A DNA stretch of 64,000 nucleotides from Moringa oleifera (lineage: Eukaryota; Streptophyta; Magnoliopsida; Brassicales; Moringaceae), in NCBI GenBank assembly GCA_021397835.1, contig JAJFZO010000165.1, positions 2,046,001 to 2,110,000 on the forward strand, written 5' to 3'. Positions 10,361 to 20,851 of this stretch are shown here, piece after piece (the first letter of the stretch is position 1; the number at the start of each line of letters is the position of its first letter). The notes beneath the pieces were generated by a model that did no database searches, was not told the DNA's origin, and saw only the letters and a list, made by a program, of their open reading frames with translations. The position numbers and the translations under genes were made by a program.

Positions 10361-10371
10361 TTGTTGTAGTG

Positions 10372-10617
10372 ATTGGTATCTTTATTTATGCATTAATGAT
10401 GATAGATGCATTTTCCATAGTCTTAGCATTATGGCAAACTCATGTCAAATATATAGCAAATTTGGGTGCTCTAGCCAAAGCGAATCCTATTTTGGCTATT
10501 ACCATCTTCATTACATTGTTTTCATATGCAGGGATACCCCTATTAGTCGGCTTTAATAGCAAGTTTTATTTGTTCTTTGCTATTTTAGGTTATGGAATGG
10601 GAGTAGTGACTAGTGTT
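10372..10617 (+). pseudogene. nad2: nad2 exon 4, 3' part
   Basis: This continues complex I subunit 2 after the CACTA insertion. The frame reads GIFIYALMMIDAFSIVLALW, NLGALAKANPILAITIF and FSYAGIPLLVGFNSKFYLFF, clear nad2 residues, then GVVTSVV at the exon end. About six codons (the AYFLA region) are deleted before GVVTSV. The frame is otherwise open for some 80 codons, the best preserved nad2 piece here. The att at 10372-10374 is the second copy of the target duplication. Intron 4 follows with a GCGACC start near 10629. Confidence 0.92.
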
Positions 10618-10627
10618 GTAAGTCATT

Positions 10628-12004
10628 AGGCGACCGAAAGGTTGCTACTTTGTGCATTGGACATGTAGCTTACCAAATTAATTGCGACAAAGATGGGAAT
10701 GCATGTTATGAAAGGTAAGATCAAGTTTGACACATCAACCGTTTACTTAATATCATTACAGAAGTTCACAATCACTACACGAGATGAACCTTAGTTTGGT
10801 GAATTGAAGTTGGCCATAAATGTAATAGGACTCCTAGCTATTGTGCGCGATCGTCTATTGAGGTGCTCCTCGTCAATTGTTGGAATGATGCGAATCAGAT
10901 CGTGCTTCGATTCAAAAAGAAAAATGCCCAAAAAGTCTCAATTAAGAGTTACGAATTTCCCATCTCATTGAGGCAAAAAATGAATCGACATCTTGGTTTG
11001 AAAATACCTTTTTTTTTTTTTTGAGTTAGGAAAGAAAAGTGAAGACCATCGAAGAATAAGCAAAGGGTAAAGTGCCAATGGCATGTGAAGCACATGTTGA
11101 GAAGCATAAAGAAAAAGAAGTGTGGAAGACAACTAGCCAAGCTCATTCCCTTTCGCTTACTAGGCCCAAAGCAGTGTAGTCTTTCCTGGCCAAATCAAGG
11201 ATTTAGGGCTTCTTGCTACACCACTTAACTGTCCATTTTTTCTAGTAAGATATATAAATGGAAAGATAAATCATCTATCTATCTTATCCAATTTCTATTT
11301 TCATATTTGAAAAAGAATCGATTTCATTCAACATTTGATTCATCAAACAGCTTTACTGCAATGGATGATGGAGGGTTCGTAGTACCCATAGCATTAGAGT
11401 GATCTAGCAGTAGGGAAAAGACCTAAAAGTGCCTACTACTATACCACACTACACTTGGCTCTGCACATTTACCGAGCTAACCCTTTTCCAGTGTCTAGTA
11501 AAGTTAAAAAGGCTTCAATCCTTATTCCTTATCCCCATCCCATGCTAGCCTCGAGAGGCGCTGTTAAGAGGAAGATCATTAGCCCCTCTTCATTCTCTAC
11601 AGGATAGATAACTTTTTCCAAACATAAGTGATAACGAGTAGGATAGAGATGGAAGAGATCGAACATGAGAATAAGAATGAAACTTGCCATTCTTTTTGAT
11701 CATTTTGATAAAAAAGGATGGAAAAAACTGACAAAACAAAGTTGCATTTATGAGACTAAAAGATGGGTTCTTTTTTCATCTCGCATTTCTCATCGAACAA
11801 ATACAAAAAAAAAGAGTTATTTTGAAAATGTTTTTAACCCTTTCATAGAGTAATGTATTATAAGTGATCCGAACCTGCCCGAAGCAAGCCTCCCATAGAG
11901 GCAAGTGAAGTTGGTGAGCCATATGGTGGGAAACTATCTCCTACAATTTGGAGAGGACTTAGCTGTTATTTAATATCCCCTTGGTTTCAGGGTGGATCCT
12001 TTGA
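10628..12004 (+). other. nad2: nad2 intron 4 (group II), decayed
   Basis: Begins with ggcgaccgaaaggttgc, close to the GTGCGACC 5' signature of plant group II introns. It ends before exon 5 with a domain V hairpin at 11916-11949 and a domain VI-like stem. Size (about 1.4 kb) fits the cis-spliced nad2 intron 4. A Lys-rich short frame at 11665-11853 inside it has no recognised family. Confidence 0.8.
11916..11949 (+). other. group II intron domain V of nad2 intron 4
   Basis: The 34-nt stem begins GAGCCATATGGTGGGAAACT. Here the catalytic AGC triad is retained, but the closing strand has lost pairs through G-to-A changes (tacaattt where tacggttt would be expected). Confidence 0.8.
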
Positions 12005-12193
12005 CTCTATTTTATTATATAAACTTATCTTAAAGAATGTTCTTTTATAACCTAGACAGATTTTCTATGAATCAATGAATCATAACAAGTTGCTACTACT
12101 AGCAAAGACTTCCTCTTTCATTACTTCATCGTTTCGATATCCCTTTCTTCATTCTAAGCTAGACATTAAACGGCACTGAGTTCATATATTTAA
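12005..12193 (+). pseudogene. nad2: nad2 exon 5, decayed
   Basis: The last nad2 exon. Bases match the reference strongly (ttttattatata, aaagaatgttctttt, actagcaaagacttcctct, ggcactgagttcatat) and the natural TAA stop is at 12191-12193. The length, 189 bp, is almost exactly that of the normal exon. In-frame stops and small shifts appear throughout, for example TAA after the FYYI-like start. The protein C-terminal segment of complex I subunit 2 is therefore not encoded. Together with exons 3 and 4 this shows a collinear mitochondrial segment rather than a processed copy, since both introns are present. Confidence 0.9.
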
Positions 12194-14757
12194 GTTCAAT
12201 CATTGATAAGGTTCAAAGAAAGGGTGGGCCATTGATAAAGAATCGATTCTAAATCATAGTGCTAGTAGATGGTGAGCCTTCGCTTTCTCTTCATTAATGA
12301 AACCTACTAGTTATTATGGACTCAAACCAAAAAGACCAAAAAAAAAAGAGTATTATTTAGATATTTGCCTTTTTGTTTAAAAGATTAAAAAAAAAAAGAC
12401 GTGGGTGGCATTATGATTGGGGCGTCAGTTAGAAAGGTTCATTCAATTAAGAAGTAGAATTCTTCTTCTTTTTCTTTTTTTTTTTTAAAGAGGGAGGAGG
12501 GCTTCCTTAAAAGACTTGGGACCTATAAATGGAATAACACACCAAACATGATGAAATGAAGAAGAATGAATGGGAGGCATCCTAGGAAGGATCGAGGAAC
12601 TGCTTACTTATCTTTGGTTAACTACTTTACTAACTTGGGCTTCTTCTCATCAGTGGCACACCTACACCTTGAATGCATACTCACTATATCTATATCTGTA
12701 TATGTTGATTGCCTCTTGAATAAAGCCCCTTTTTCTTTCTACTAGATATAGTTTTTTCAGGCCAAACAATAACAAGGTATTAGGTCCAAATCTAGATGAA
12801 AAACAAAATGAAATACTTAAGATGCTTCATAGCTTCAACAAGTCCCTTTCTTATTGTTAGTAACATATGATTCCAAACCTATGCTCCAATGAAAAAAATG
12901 TAAGGGTGATTGTCAAAATATGGTAAAATAATTGTTGGCTTTTTATTCAAGTGCTCTTTTATCTTCAAGCGGCTATAGCTTAGTTAACTTTGTATTTCTA
13001 TCTTCCTTGAGTTGCCTACCTCATCAATGCCTATGCCAGAGAGAAGAGAACAACAACTACTGTGTTATGTAGTTCTTGAAAGACAACAGTTATGCCTTAT
13101 AACTGCTACTGAACTACCTCTACTAATGCTTATGTATTAAGCACGCCCTTTTTTCTTACTATGCTATGAAGAATCCCTTATAGGTTTTGCTTTTGTCTAC
13201 AACTGCAACCTCTTCTACAACCTTATCAACATGTAATGAACCAAAGGCTGTGTTTGAATGTGAATAATTTGAGATTGCCTCATCCTTCATGGCTGCTTAC
13301 CTTTTTCACTACCTTTATTAGTTTGTACCTTTGAAAGAAACCTTACCACCAAAAAATGTTAGTTTTGATTAAGAGTTCCTATTTTTGCCTCCTTGATAGA
13401 CTTAGTTCACTTTGAAATGCACACCATCGCTAACATATGTTTTTAACATTTTTTCTTCTACTTCATATGATATGATAGATTGAGACTGAGCTTAACTTAA
13501 CTTTATCTTTAGACTAGTATACAATCTTCTTTCCTCTCTCTAGATCTCCAAAATCCTTGTAGAGAGCCCCTGCTCCCCTAGAAATAAGTCTCTTTGGAGA
13601 AGACGGCTCCCACCGTAGTGAGTAGCCATACTCCTCTAAATGTGATTCAACATCGAAGGCACTCTCTATGTCAATACTATCCGTTTTAGTCTTTCATAAA
13701 CTTAGTTTATAAAAATAACATTTCACCACTCTTATTCATAGAAAGAAGTCCAAAAGGGCAAAAAAACCTCTTTTTTTACCATATAAAGTATTGTATTTCT
13801 GGCAATCCAAAGTAGGCATAACATTCTCAACTACAACCACTATTTTCACTCATTCTTTATGGCTCTTTCACTCCTTCAATTAGAGGCCAAATTTCACTAG
13901 TTTTGGTAAGTAAAAAGAAATGTTGTTAAAGAGGAATTTGAGTTGGAAAGAGTACCTCTCAAAAGCTCTATTCATTAAATATTCAATTAGCTTATATAAA
14001 AAAAATTTCTTTTAAGTAAACCAACCACTTTCGCTAGGAAATATAATTCAAGAATGAGAATTTTTCATTACCTCACTAAATCAACTTCTTCAATTATCCA
14101 CTTGCAGGGTTTACAACTAGTTGATTGATCTTTCATCTATACTAGAATAAGACTTCTATTTTTATTAGGTAGGTTGAGATATATATGTTTCCTTTGGTGC
14201 TTTCTTGGGTGGTTAGCCTGCCTATGCAGTAAATTATTATACTCTACTTTTCGATTGAAGAACTAGTAGCTTATCACACCATCAAATTAGCATTATCTTT
14301 TGTTTCCTTTTACCTTTTCAATATATATATATTTTTGTCTTGGTGGCTACATTGGAAATTATACTTGCAATATGATCCATTTCACACGAGCCCTCTTTTA
14401 ATTCGATTAGTAAAGTAGCTTTGCCCCATTTACGAAAAGGAATAAGACGTACTGGTTCAATGAAATCTGAACTTTAAAGTAATTGTTATCAAAATAAGTC
14501 TCTTTATTTCAAGCAAGAGTTATTCGTTCGTACCTTATTCTCAATCCACTTTCTCTTGTCGTTCTTTCCATTTTTTTCTTCCATGTGCTTACTCGATCAG
14601 ATCCTCTTCCCTTCCATTTTTTAAAATGGCTAATTGGTCTACAATCAGTCACTGGTACTTCGTTGAATAAATAAGAAGCTTTTTCAAGATTATTAGTTTC
14701 ATCAACCTTACTCCTCACCAAAACAAGAAGGTACACTACGAGGAAAGCAAGATAACT
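12194..14757. other. mitochondrial-type spacer, no gene recognised
   Basis: About 2.6 kb downstream of nad2 with homopolymer runs and AG- or CT-rich tracts. I find no gene, tRNA or transposon border. A 75-codon frame on the minus strand (14509-14736) has no recognised domain. Confidence 0.5.
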
Positions 14758-15207
14758 TCTCCTCTAATTATAAAGGAAAAAAAACCCCAAATTTGTGTTG
14801 TATTTATTAAGAGAATATATATATATAACTATATAAAAATAAAAAGATAGATGGTCAAGGTATATATTATATATTTGCTTGGGTGTAGTTAGATTAGATG
14901 TCTTGGATGACTCTTAAATCAAGGTCCCAATTAGGTTTTCTCTCTTCCAATCAATCAAAAGTAGATATTTTCTCCTCTAATTATAAAGAAAAGAAACCCC
15001 TCAAATTCATGTTGCACTGTATTAACAGAATATATATATATATATGTATATTTATATTTATGTAACTATATAAAGATAAAAAGGTAGATGATCATGGTAT
15101 ATATTATATATTGGCTCAGGCGGAATTGGATTATATGTCCTAGGTGACTCTCCAATCAACATCCTAATTAGGTTTTCTCTCTTCCAATCAATCAAAAGTA
15201 GATATTT
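14758..15207. repeat. tandem duplication of a ~213/237-bp unit
   Basis: Copy A (14758-14970) and copy B (14971-15207) share the start tctcctctaattataaag and the end ccaatcaatcaaaagtag, with an (AT)n run and a tatattatatatt motif in the middle. They differ by many substitutions and small indels, so the duplication is old. Its composition differs from the mitochondrial spacer; it may be nuclear. Confidence 0.85.
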
Positions 15208-15230
15208 TTAGTAAAAATCATCTTTTTACA

Positions 15231-15464
15231 TGTTGGAATTTCTTTAGGAAAATGCCTTCATGATTAGAGCATGGGGTATTTTTCCTTCAAGTAAGCTAAT
15301 TTTGATCAAATTAGGACAGCCTAGGGACAAAGTTCTGTGTTCAAAAAATAGTGCTGTTAGATAACATATTAGGTTTAAGGCTCTGTGTCTAATAGTATCT
15401 TTTACTATTTTAATTATCATTGGTAAACAATAAATTTTTTTTTAAATAAACACACATTCCAACA
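15231..15464. mobile_element. possible solo LTR (copia-like ends)
   Basis: The 234-bp tract starts TGTTGGAAT and ends ATTCCAACA, a 9-bp perfect terminal inverted repeat with TG..CA ends as in copia-type LTRs. It holds AATAAA-like signals near the end. I see no 5-bp target duplication (ttaca before, agtgg after) and no partner LTR, so this is tentative. Confidence 0.4.
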
Positions 15465-15960
15465 AGTGGGATGGATGGATAATGAATAATAATAGTGTTA
15501 GGCAAGCCCTTCTTTAAGACTTACGAATCAAAATTAGGCTTTTCTAAATGGGTTGATAGGAGGGGTCCGATGCTCGTGTAGTGGAGAAGAGGTTCATTAT
15601 TAAATTAAATATGTGCAAGATTATGAGAAGGCATTTAACCCTATTGCTAAGATAACTACAGTTTGTTTGCTTGTTGTCCTTGCTACAATAAGGCATGCCC
15701 ATTATAGTTGATTGATGCAAGTGCATTACTGTGTACCCTGAGTACACTAACGAGAGAGAAACTACAAGTAGAAATCAATAGTTACTCTACCACTTAAAGA
15801 TATTACGTATAAATAAAGAAAGGGAGTTAGTCTCTTAAGTGGCCGAGAATGTTATGGCAAAAGGACCAATAATGATGAAGGAGGAGAAGGAGAAGAAGCA
15901 AGAGTAGGAGTTAACTTTAATTAAAGTTGGGCGGAATCGATATGAAAAAATTTTGAGTTC
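15465..15960. other. spacer upstream of rps19
   Basis: Nothing firm is recognised. A GAAGGAGGAGAAGG purine tract precedes rps19. I looked for rpl2, which often precedes rps19 in plant mitochondria, and could not confirm it. Confidence 0.4.
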
Positions 15961-16245
15961 GTGCCATGAAAATCTATATGGAAGGGCACTTTTGTTAATG
16001 ATTGTTGAGGATGAAGAAGAAGAGAGATCTTCTTTAGACTAGGAAAATTTGGTCATGTTAATCTTCTATTTTCCAAAATTCATTGATTGCTTTGTATGAA
16101 TTTACAATGGAAAAACTATTGTTCATTGTAAGATCACTAAAGGAAAGGTTAGTCATAAATTTGGGAAGTTTGCTTTTACATGAAAATGAAGAATTTTGAG
16201 CATAAATATTAGACAGGGAAGAAAAAGACGAAAAGCAAAGTATAA
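15961..16245 (+). pseudogene. rps19: mitochondrial rps19 (ribosomal protein S19), decayed
   Basis: rps19 encodes a small-subunit mitoribosomal protein. The tract reads KSIWKG, then a run of Lys/Arg codons, RKIWSC, FIDCFV, IYNGKTIVHCKITKGKV and SHKFGKFAFT, in the order and spacing of plant mitochondrial S19 (about 94 residues). The start is GTG instead of ATG, the next Arg codon is TGA, further stops interrupt it (TAA after RKIWSC, TGA after FCV and FAFT), and at least one base is missing near 16077. All the stops are explicable by C-to-T or G-to-A changes at Arg, Trp or Gln codons. It is immediately followed by the rps3 start, the conserved rps19-rps3 order of plant mitochondria. Confidence 0.88.
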
Positions 16246-16250
16246 TGCAT

Positions 16251-16295
16251 ATGGCACAAAAAAGGAAATCTAATTTTGATAAGACTTGGAAAAAG
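16251..16295 (+). pseudogene. rps3: start of mitochondrial rps3 (exon 1 fragment)
   Basis: atggcacaaaaaagg followed by aaatctaattttgataagac matches the start of rps3 (M-A-R-K-G-N-P-I-S-V-R-L) apart from transitions and one extra base. It begins a few bases after the end of rps19, as in plant mitochondria. Similarity fades after about 45 bases. Neither the rps3 group II intron nor exon 2 could be recognised downstream, so the copy ends or is replaced here. Confidence 0.7.
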
Positions 16296-16519
16296 GCATA
16301 ATTAGGTCATTTTGACCCTATGCTTTTTTCTTTTAAGGTTTATTATAAAAAACTCAATAAATTTTATTATGAAGTCACTTTTTGACTAGAAGATGACTTG
16401 TACCCTTTTTGTTTTTTTGGTAGATTGGTTGGCACCTTACCTTATTCAATGATATGGTTTTTTTTCCTTTTATGATGGACAACTTGTCTCTTCTTTTCAA
16501 AGGCGATGGTAGTGCTAAC

Positions 16520-16850
16520 TCTTCAAAGTGACCATGGTTCAATCTCAATTTGCCTTCTGTAGAGCCTGAGCTTGCCTTCACATCAGAACCACTAGAAGAA
16601 GAGGAAGAAAATCTTCATTTACGCAAAGAGAATACCCAACCAATTCACATGTTTGAAGAGGAGATATGTCTACAAGAAAGGCTTGCAAAAGCAGAGCATC
16701 AACTCTAAAAGGCCCAACTCCTCAATCAAAGTCGCCAACAAATGGATTCCATAAGGTGATAGAATTTTGATTGGGAATATGAGAGGTTAGCAAAAAGGAA
16801 GAAAGAGCTATAAGAAGAAAAAAAAAACTAATAAAAAGAATCAAAATGAT
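16520..16850 (+). pseudogene. decayed Glu/Lys-rich coiled-coil-like frame, unassigned
   Basis: One frame reads SEPLEEEEENLHLRKENTQP, then FEEEICLQERLAKAEHQL and DWEYERLAKRKKEL, interrupted by several stops. Heptad-like spacing suggests a former coiled coil, as in retrotransposon gag proteins or host proteins, but no family is recognised. It does not resemble rps3, which would be expected here. Confidence 0.3.
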
Positions 16851-18339
16851 GACCTTTTATAAAGACCAATTTGGTCATTTTAAACCTAATTCATAAGCTA
16901 GTCTTTTCTGGAAAAAAAAAAGTGGAAAAAGGATAAGAGGAGCCTTATCTTAGCACTTAGAATCAAGTTCTAAATCGGTGTGGCACTGCTGGAAGCTTCT
17001 GCTAAGTAGAAGAGGAATAGGAGTTAGTCAAAAAGGAATAGCACAAAAAGTAACAACCATTAAGATATGCATAATGATTCGATCTTTAGATTACCCATTT
17101 ATGGAAAACCATTTTTAGAGACTTTTGCCTTACACATAGAAGATTGAATTTCCTGAATCACGAGTCTCATTTATTGTGTTATGATCACCTTATATTAATA
17201 GAAAGTCTAGAGAACAATTTAAAATGGATATGAAGAAAACATTTCTGGTTATAAAAACAGAAACACATGAATTGCATAAGAAGTTCTTTTGGTTAAAACA
17301 TCGTGCAACTCGAAGGACATAAGACTTCTTTGTCAAGCCAAGAGATAGGATGCTCCTACGCCACCATGATTGGCCCTTTACCTTATAAAAAAAAAAAAGA
17401 AGAAAAGAGATATGAAGCATGGGAAATAATGTAAGAAATGTATGTTACAACAGGTAACCTTAAGGAGTGGTGGCAGAGCTCTTGATTGATCAATGCGAGT
17501 GAACTGTGCTTAGATGTTTCATAAACTCGCACTGATCTATGAGAGGAATTCATGGATGAGTAGGCTTCCCCTTTCAATTCATTGAATGTGATATAGGGCG
17601 TGCTGAAAGCTTGTGTGCCTTAGTAGGAAATAGATCATCAAACAAGATCACCTTTTCTTATTACCATGGGGTCAACCTGTAAACAAGGTAAAGCCAATGG
17701 GAACCAAAAAATGGGAGTCTATCGCATTAGACAAAAGACGATCTAAAAAGTGAAGGTTCACCTAGTTAGGGAGTGGAAGCTTACCTTATTAGATAAAGGG
17801 GAAAGAGGTAACCTATCTTACTAATAATAAGAAAAGGAGTGAGATATGCAATAAGTAGCTTGCTTCTAAGCTAACCTACCCATAAGGAATCAAGAGATCT
17901 TGTCTAGTGCTATCTTGGACCTTAGGTGAAAGAATAAGATAGCTAAAAGCGACGAGCAGTCATGATCGAAGCTTGGCTCTTGTTGATAGGCTAGCACTAA
18001 GCTTGACTAAAGCAAAGCACTTACCAAGCACAAAGGAAAAGGCTTTCTCCATTTAAGTCGCATATGAGGGGACTCACACATGCAGTTCTTAAAGAGGGGG
18101 AAGGTAGTAGGAGCCATCCTATCCTAATAGCATACGGAGCTTAATATGAAATCCTAATTTTGTACAACATCTGTTCGGATAAGGAAAAACTCTAAAGATT
18201 GCTTTAAAGTAAGATCCTTGCATTAACCCTTTCCTAAACCTAAACAAAAACCCCTTCACTCCCTATTTTTCAACAAAGAAGCCTTGCTCCATAAAGGGCC
18301 TTTATCTGATAAGGACAAAAAGGAAATAATCTCAATTTT
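16851..18339. other. spacer upstream of cox1, no gene recognised
   Basis: No gene or RNA is recognised. The tract contains a 24-nt word (17814-17837) repeated exactly at 35349-35372. Short frames on the minus strand (17190-17577) carry no signature. Confidence 0.45.
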
Positions 18340-18640
18340 ATTACAAATCCAACATGATGGTTGTTCTCCACTAACCATAAGGATATAGGGACTCTATATT
18401 TCATCTTTAGTACCATTGCTGAAATGATGGGCACATGCTTCTCAGTACTTATTCGTATTGAATTAGCACGACTCGATAATCAAATTCTTAGTGGGAATCA
18501 TCAACTTTATAATCTTTTAGTAACCACTCATGTTTTTTTAATGATCTTTTTCATCGTTATGTGAGCGATGATAAGTGGATCTAGTAATTGCTTTGTTTCG
18601 ATTTTGATTGGTGTAGCTATAACTTTGAAAATCAAATCTC
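18340..18640 (+). pseudogene. cox1: cox1 5' fragment (cytochrome c oxidase subunit 1), decayed and truncated
   Basis: cox1 is the haem-copper catalytic subunit of respiratory complex IV. From 18340 the frame gives TNP, a TGA at 18355-18357 where Arg is expected, then [43 protein letters not shown] and FLMIFFIVM. This is followed by TGA (18562-18564) and a weaker AMISGSSN..FVSILIG. That covers roughly residues 1-90 of about 525. The initiator is ATT instead of ATG. Similarity is lost near 18620-18640, where the frame runs on into unrelated sequence. The haem and copper ligand regions of the enzyme are absent, so no function is possible. Confidence 0.88.
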
Positions 18641-18831
18641 TAGTATTCTTTTGCTTTTTCTATCCATTCCTACTCTTGGTTACCGCTATCACTTTTTTTA
18701 TCTTCCATTTCTCTTTTTCTTGAGAAACAGGTCTCTTTTAGGCCTTACTTTTGAAGGCTTTCATCACCATAAGAGGTTGCACCTTCTCTTCTTTGCTGAC
18801 AAAGATGGGTTTCCCTTGGGGCTAGCCTTAA
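18588..18831 (+). other. unassigned open frame, left part (split by CACTA 2)
   Basis: An open frame overlapping the end of the cox1 fragment continues in register to the CACTA insertion at 18832. It includes RNRSLLGLTFEGFHHHK and FFADKDGFPLGLAL. If the transposon and one taa copy are removed it continues open at 25497-25705, about 150 codons in all. No family is recognised on either strand; the opposite strand is also fairly open. Confidence 0.35.
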
Positions 18832-18844
18832 CACTACAAGAAAA

Positions 18845-19015
18845 ACTATTTTTAATAACGGTATTTTATGACGGTCTTTTATGAACGTCATTAAAAAATT
18901 AAATACATAACGGTCTAAAAAGACCGTCATAAAAAACATAGTATACATGACGGTTCTGAGAGACCGTCATAAAAAACATAGTATACATGACGGTTCTGAG
19001 AGACTGTCATAAAAA
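18845..19015. repeat. 5' subterminal hairpin repeats of CACTA 2
   Basis: ATGACGGT(C/T) and GACCGTCAT units alternate to form short stems. Two exact 40-bp tandem copies lie at 18921-18960 and 18961-19000. These are presumed transposase-binding repeats. Confidence 0.9.
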
Positions 19016-19029
19016 ATTTGTAATAAAAA

Positions 19030-19380
19030 AAAATGTTCGTGATGAAGACTCGAACCTGATCTCTTTTGAAGAAATTGATAAATGTCATTGCCATCTAACC
19101 AAAGCAAAACATGTGATATATTTTGGATAGATTAATATTTAATTTAAATTCTTGATTGAAAATGCCATCGAGCAGACTCGAACCCGAGCCATACTGAACC
19201 TTATTTCGGGCTTACAACCATTTGCTCCACCCTTCGATTTTGACCTACTTTGTTGTCTTTTTAATAAAAGATATTTTTGAATTATTTTGAGAATGACACC
19301 TGCAGGCGGACTCGAGCCCAGGCTCCCTCAGTCAATGTTACGACACTTTATCGCTTGGTCAACTGCACGATTACGTAATG
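19030..19380 (-). other. three tandem tRNA-like (Pol III box A/B-like) modules
   Basis: On the minus strand three modules each carry a box B-like word: GGTTCGAGTCT (near 19047), GGTTCGAGTCT (19175) and GGCTCGAGTCC (19309). A box A-like or D-arm-like word (tttggttagatgg, ggagcaaatggttg, agttgaccaagcg) lies 43-44 bp upstream in each case. Spacing between modules is 128 and 134 bp. In module 2, ATCGA at the 5' end can pair with TCGAT at the 3' end, like an acceptor stem. The bodies are otherwise divergent and AT-rich. They could be decayed tRNA-derived (SINE-head) units, Pol III promoters, or tRNA-like RNA structures. Confidence 0.5.
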
Positions 19381-20851
19381 ACCTTGACAGTAATAAGATT
19401 TAAATAGTACCCTGAATGTTCTGTAAATATCCAGAAAGCTCTTTACCCATGCAGTGGCGTGGTGTTCTTCCTTCTCCCCCGAAATACCCGAAAATTTCAG
19501 AGATTTCTCTCTTTCAACACCATATAATCGATAGAAAACTTCCTTCCTTCAAGAAATTTTGTGAAGTAAACTTCGTGCACAGTCGGATGATACCATTAAA
19601 ACAAAAAAATGGTATGTAAAACTTATCAAATCTTCATCTCACATTGTTAGAGAGAGAAATTTTTTTTGTTGATTCTTCCAATTTCTTACTTAGTTTTGTT
19701 CGAAAATTTTCTTCTCTTGGCATTATGCATTTTCGGATGATACCCATGTTTGTTATCCTTGTGATACTAAAAATTGTAAGTAAATGAAGTGAGAAATGAA
19801 GTGAGAAATGAAGGGATCTGAAACTGTAAGCCATGGATGGGGCTGCCAAGTTTCTCCTATTGGCATAACAAAGCCACACCCAAGTGTGTACCGTGCATCT
19901 ATTTGTGAAAAATTAAAACCTAACAGAAAAATTAACTCTTTTTCTTTCTCTCTATGTACAGCCTTAGGTACTGCCTTCACAGGCTGCATTTTCTCATCCC
20001 GGCAAGAAAGCTTGTTGTCAAAGCATGCTTGCTTATTCTTGGACTAGAATTTTAGATTATAAATGTTAGTTGGCTAGCAATTCGGGCACTTAATTTTTTC
20101 TTATCTAAGATGTCTTAGAATGTGTTGTTCAAAGTTATCATCCATATTTATGTGTTGATAATTGAATCCTAGTTTGATAATTGAATCCTACCGGGCTGGC
20201 CAAGTTTGCTCTTTTTGGAGAATCATCACACATGTAAGCTTGGAAAAGGAGCTGTCACTTGACTAACCCCACCATATGGAAGACAAAAGCACCAATATTT
20301 TATCATTTTGCTGCATATGGGTGTCATAATATAGGACTACTATTTAGTACATGAATTAAATCCTTAACAAAAATCAATAATAAAGAATAATCATTGAGAG
20401 AAAAAGTTTATTGATACTCCAACACTTCAATTAAAGTGTAATTTTTTTAGTATTTTTTTGTACTAGTAATAAAGGTTTTTTTTCTCATAGATGCTATGGT
20501 TCATTATGCAGGATAATTGTTGTGATAGTCAATTGCTCGTTTGAAGGAAGGGAAAGCTTGTTACATATTAATAGGACTCGAAAGAAAAGTCAAAACCCTT
20601 CAGATAGAAGCCATTACTTTTTTGCACAGATAACATCATTCCAGGTTGGTAAATTCTTAGTAATCTACTAATGTACCATGTGTTTCGAAGAAATAGTCTT
20701 CGCTTTGCCTGAGGCCTTTCAGTCTAGTGGGCACCTTGTTTTTTAATCTTATTTTTACAATAACATTACTTTACATGATACGTATTACATACATAATAAA
20801 CATACGGAATAAGTGGGTGTTTTTTTTTTATTTGTCATCATAGGATAAAAT
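19381..20851. other. 5' internal non-coding region of CACTA 2
   Basis: This 1.5-kb tract between the tRNA-like modules and the transposase start contains several short open frames on both strands (19416-20047) without recognised domains. It is the likely promoter and 5' leader region, and introns may lie here; no TATA box can be assigned with confidence. Confidence 0.45.

Larger units (their letters stand above)
6140..10371 (+). mobile_element. CACTA (En/Spm) DNA transposon 1, non-autonomous
   Basis: The 4232-bp element starts with CACTACTACAAAAATT and ends with the reverse complement of CACTACAACAAATAAA. It is flanked by identical att triplets (6137-6139 and 10372-10374), the 3-bp target duplication typical of CACTA elements. 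Subterminal regions at both ends are packed with hairpin-forming repeats. Inside, left to right, are a CAG/CTG mirror-repeat block, four ~67-bp tandem repeats, an AT-rich region, a decayed Ulp1-like protease gene, and a 91-bp tandem duplication. No TNP2 transposase is recognisable, so it must have been moved in trans. It lies in nad2 exon 4 of the organelle-derived DNA and therefore inserted after that DNA reached the nucleus. Confidence 0.93.

Noticed and set aside
15840..15960. Possible rpl2 3' end before rps19
   Set aside because: Only a GGAGGAGAAGG tract is suggestive; the rest does not follow rpl2.
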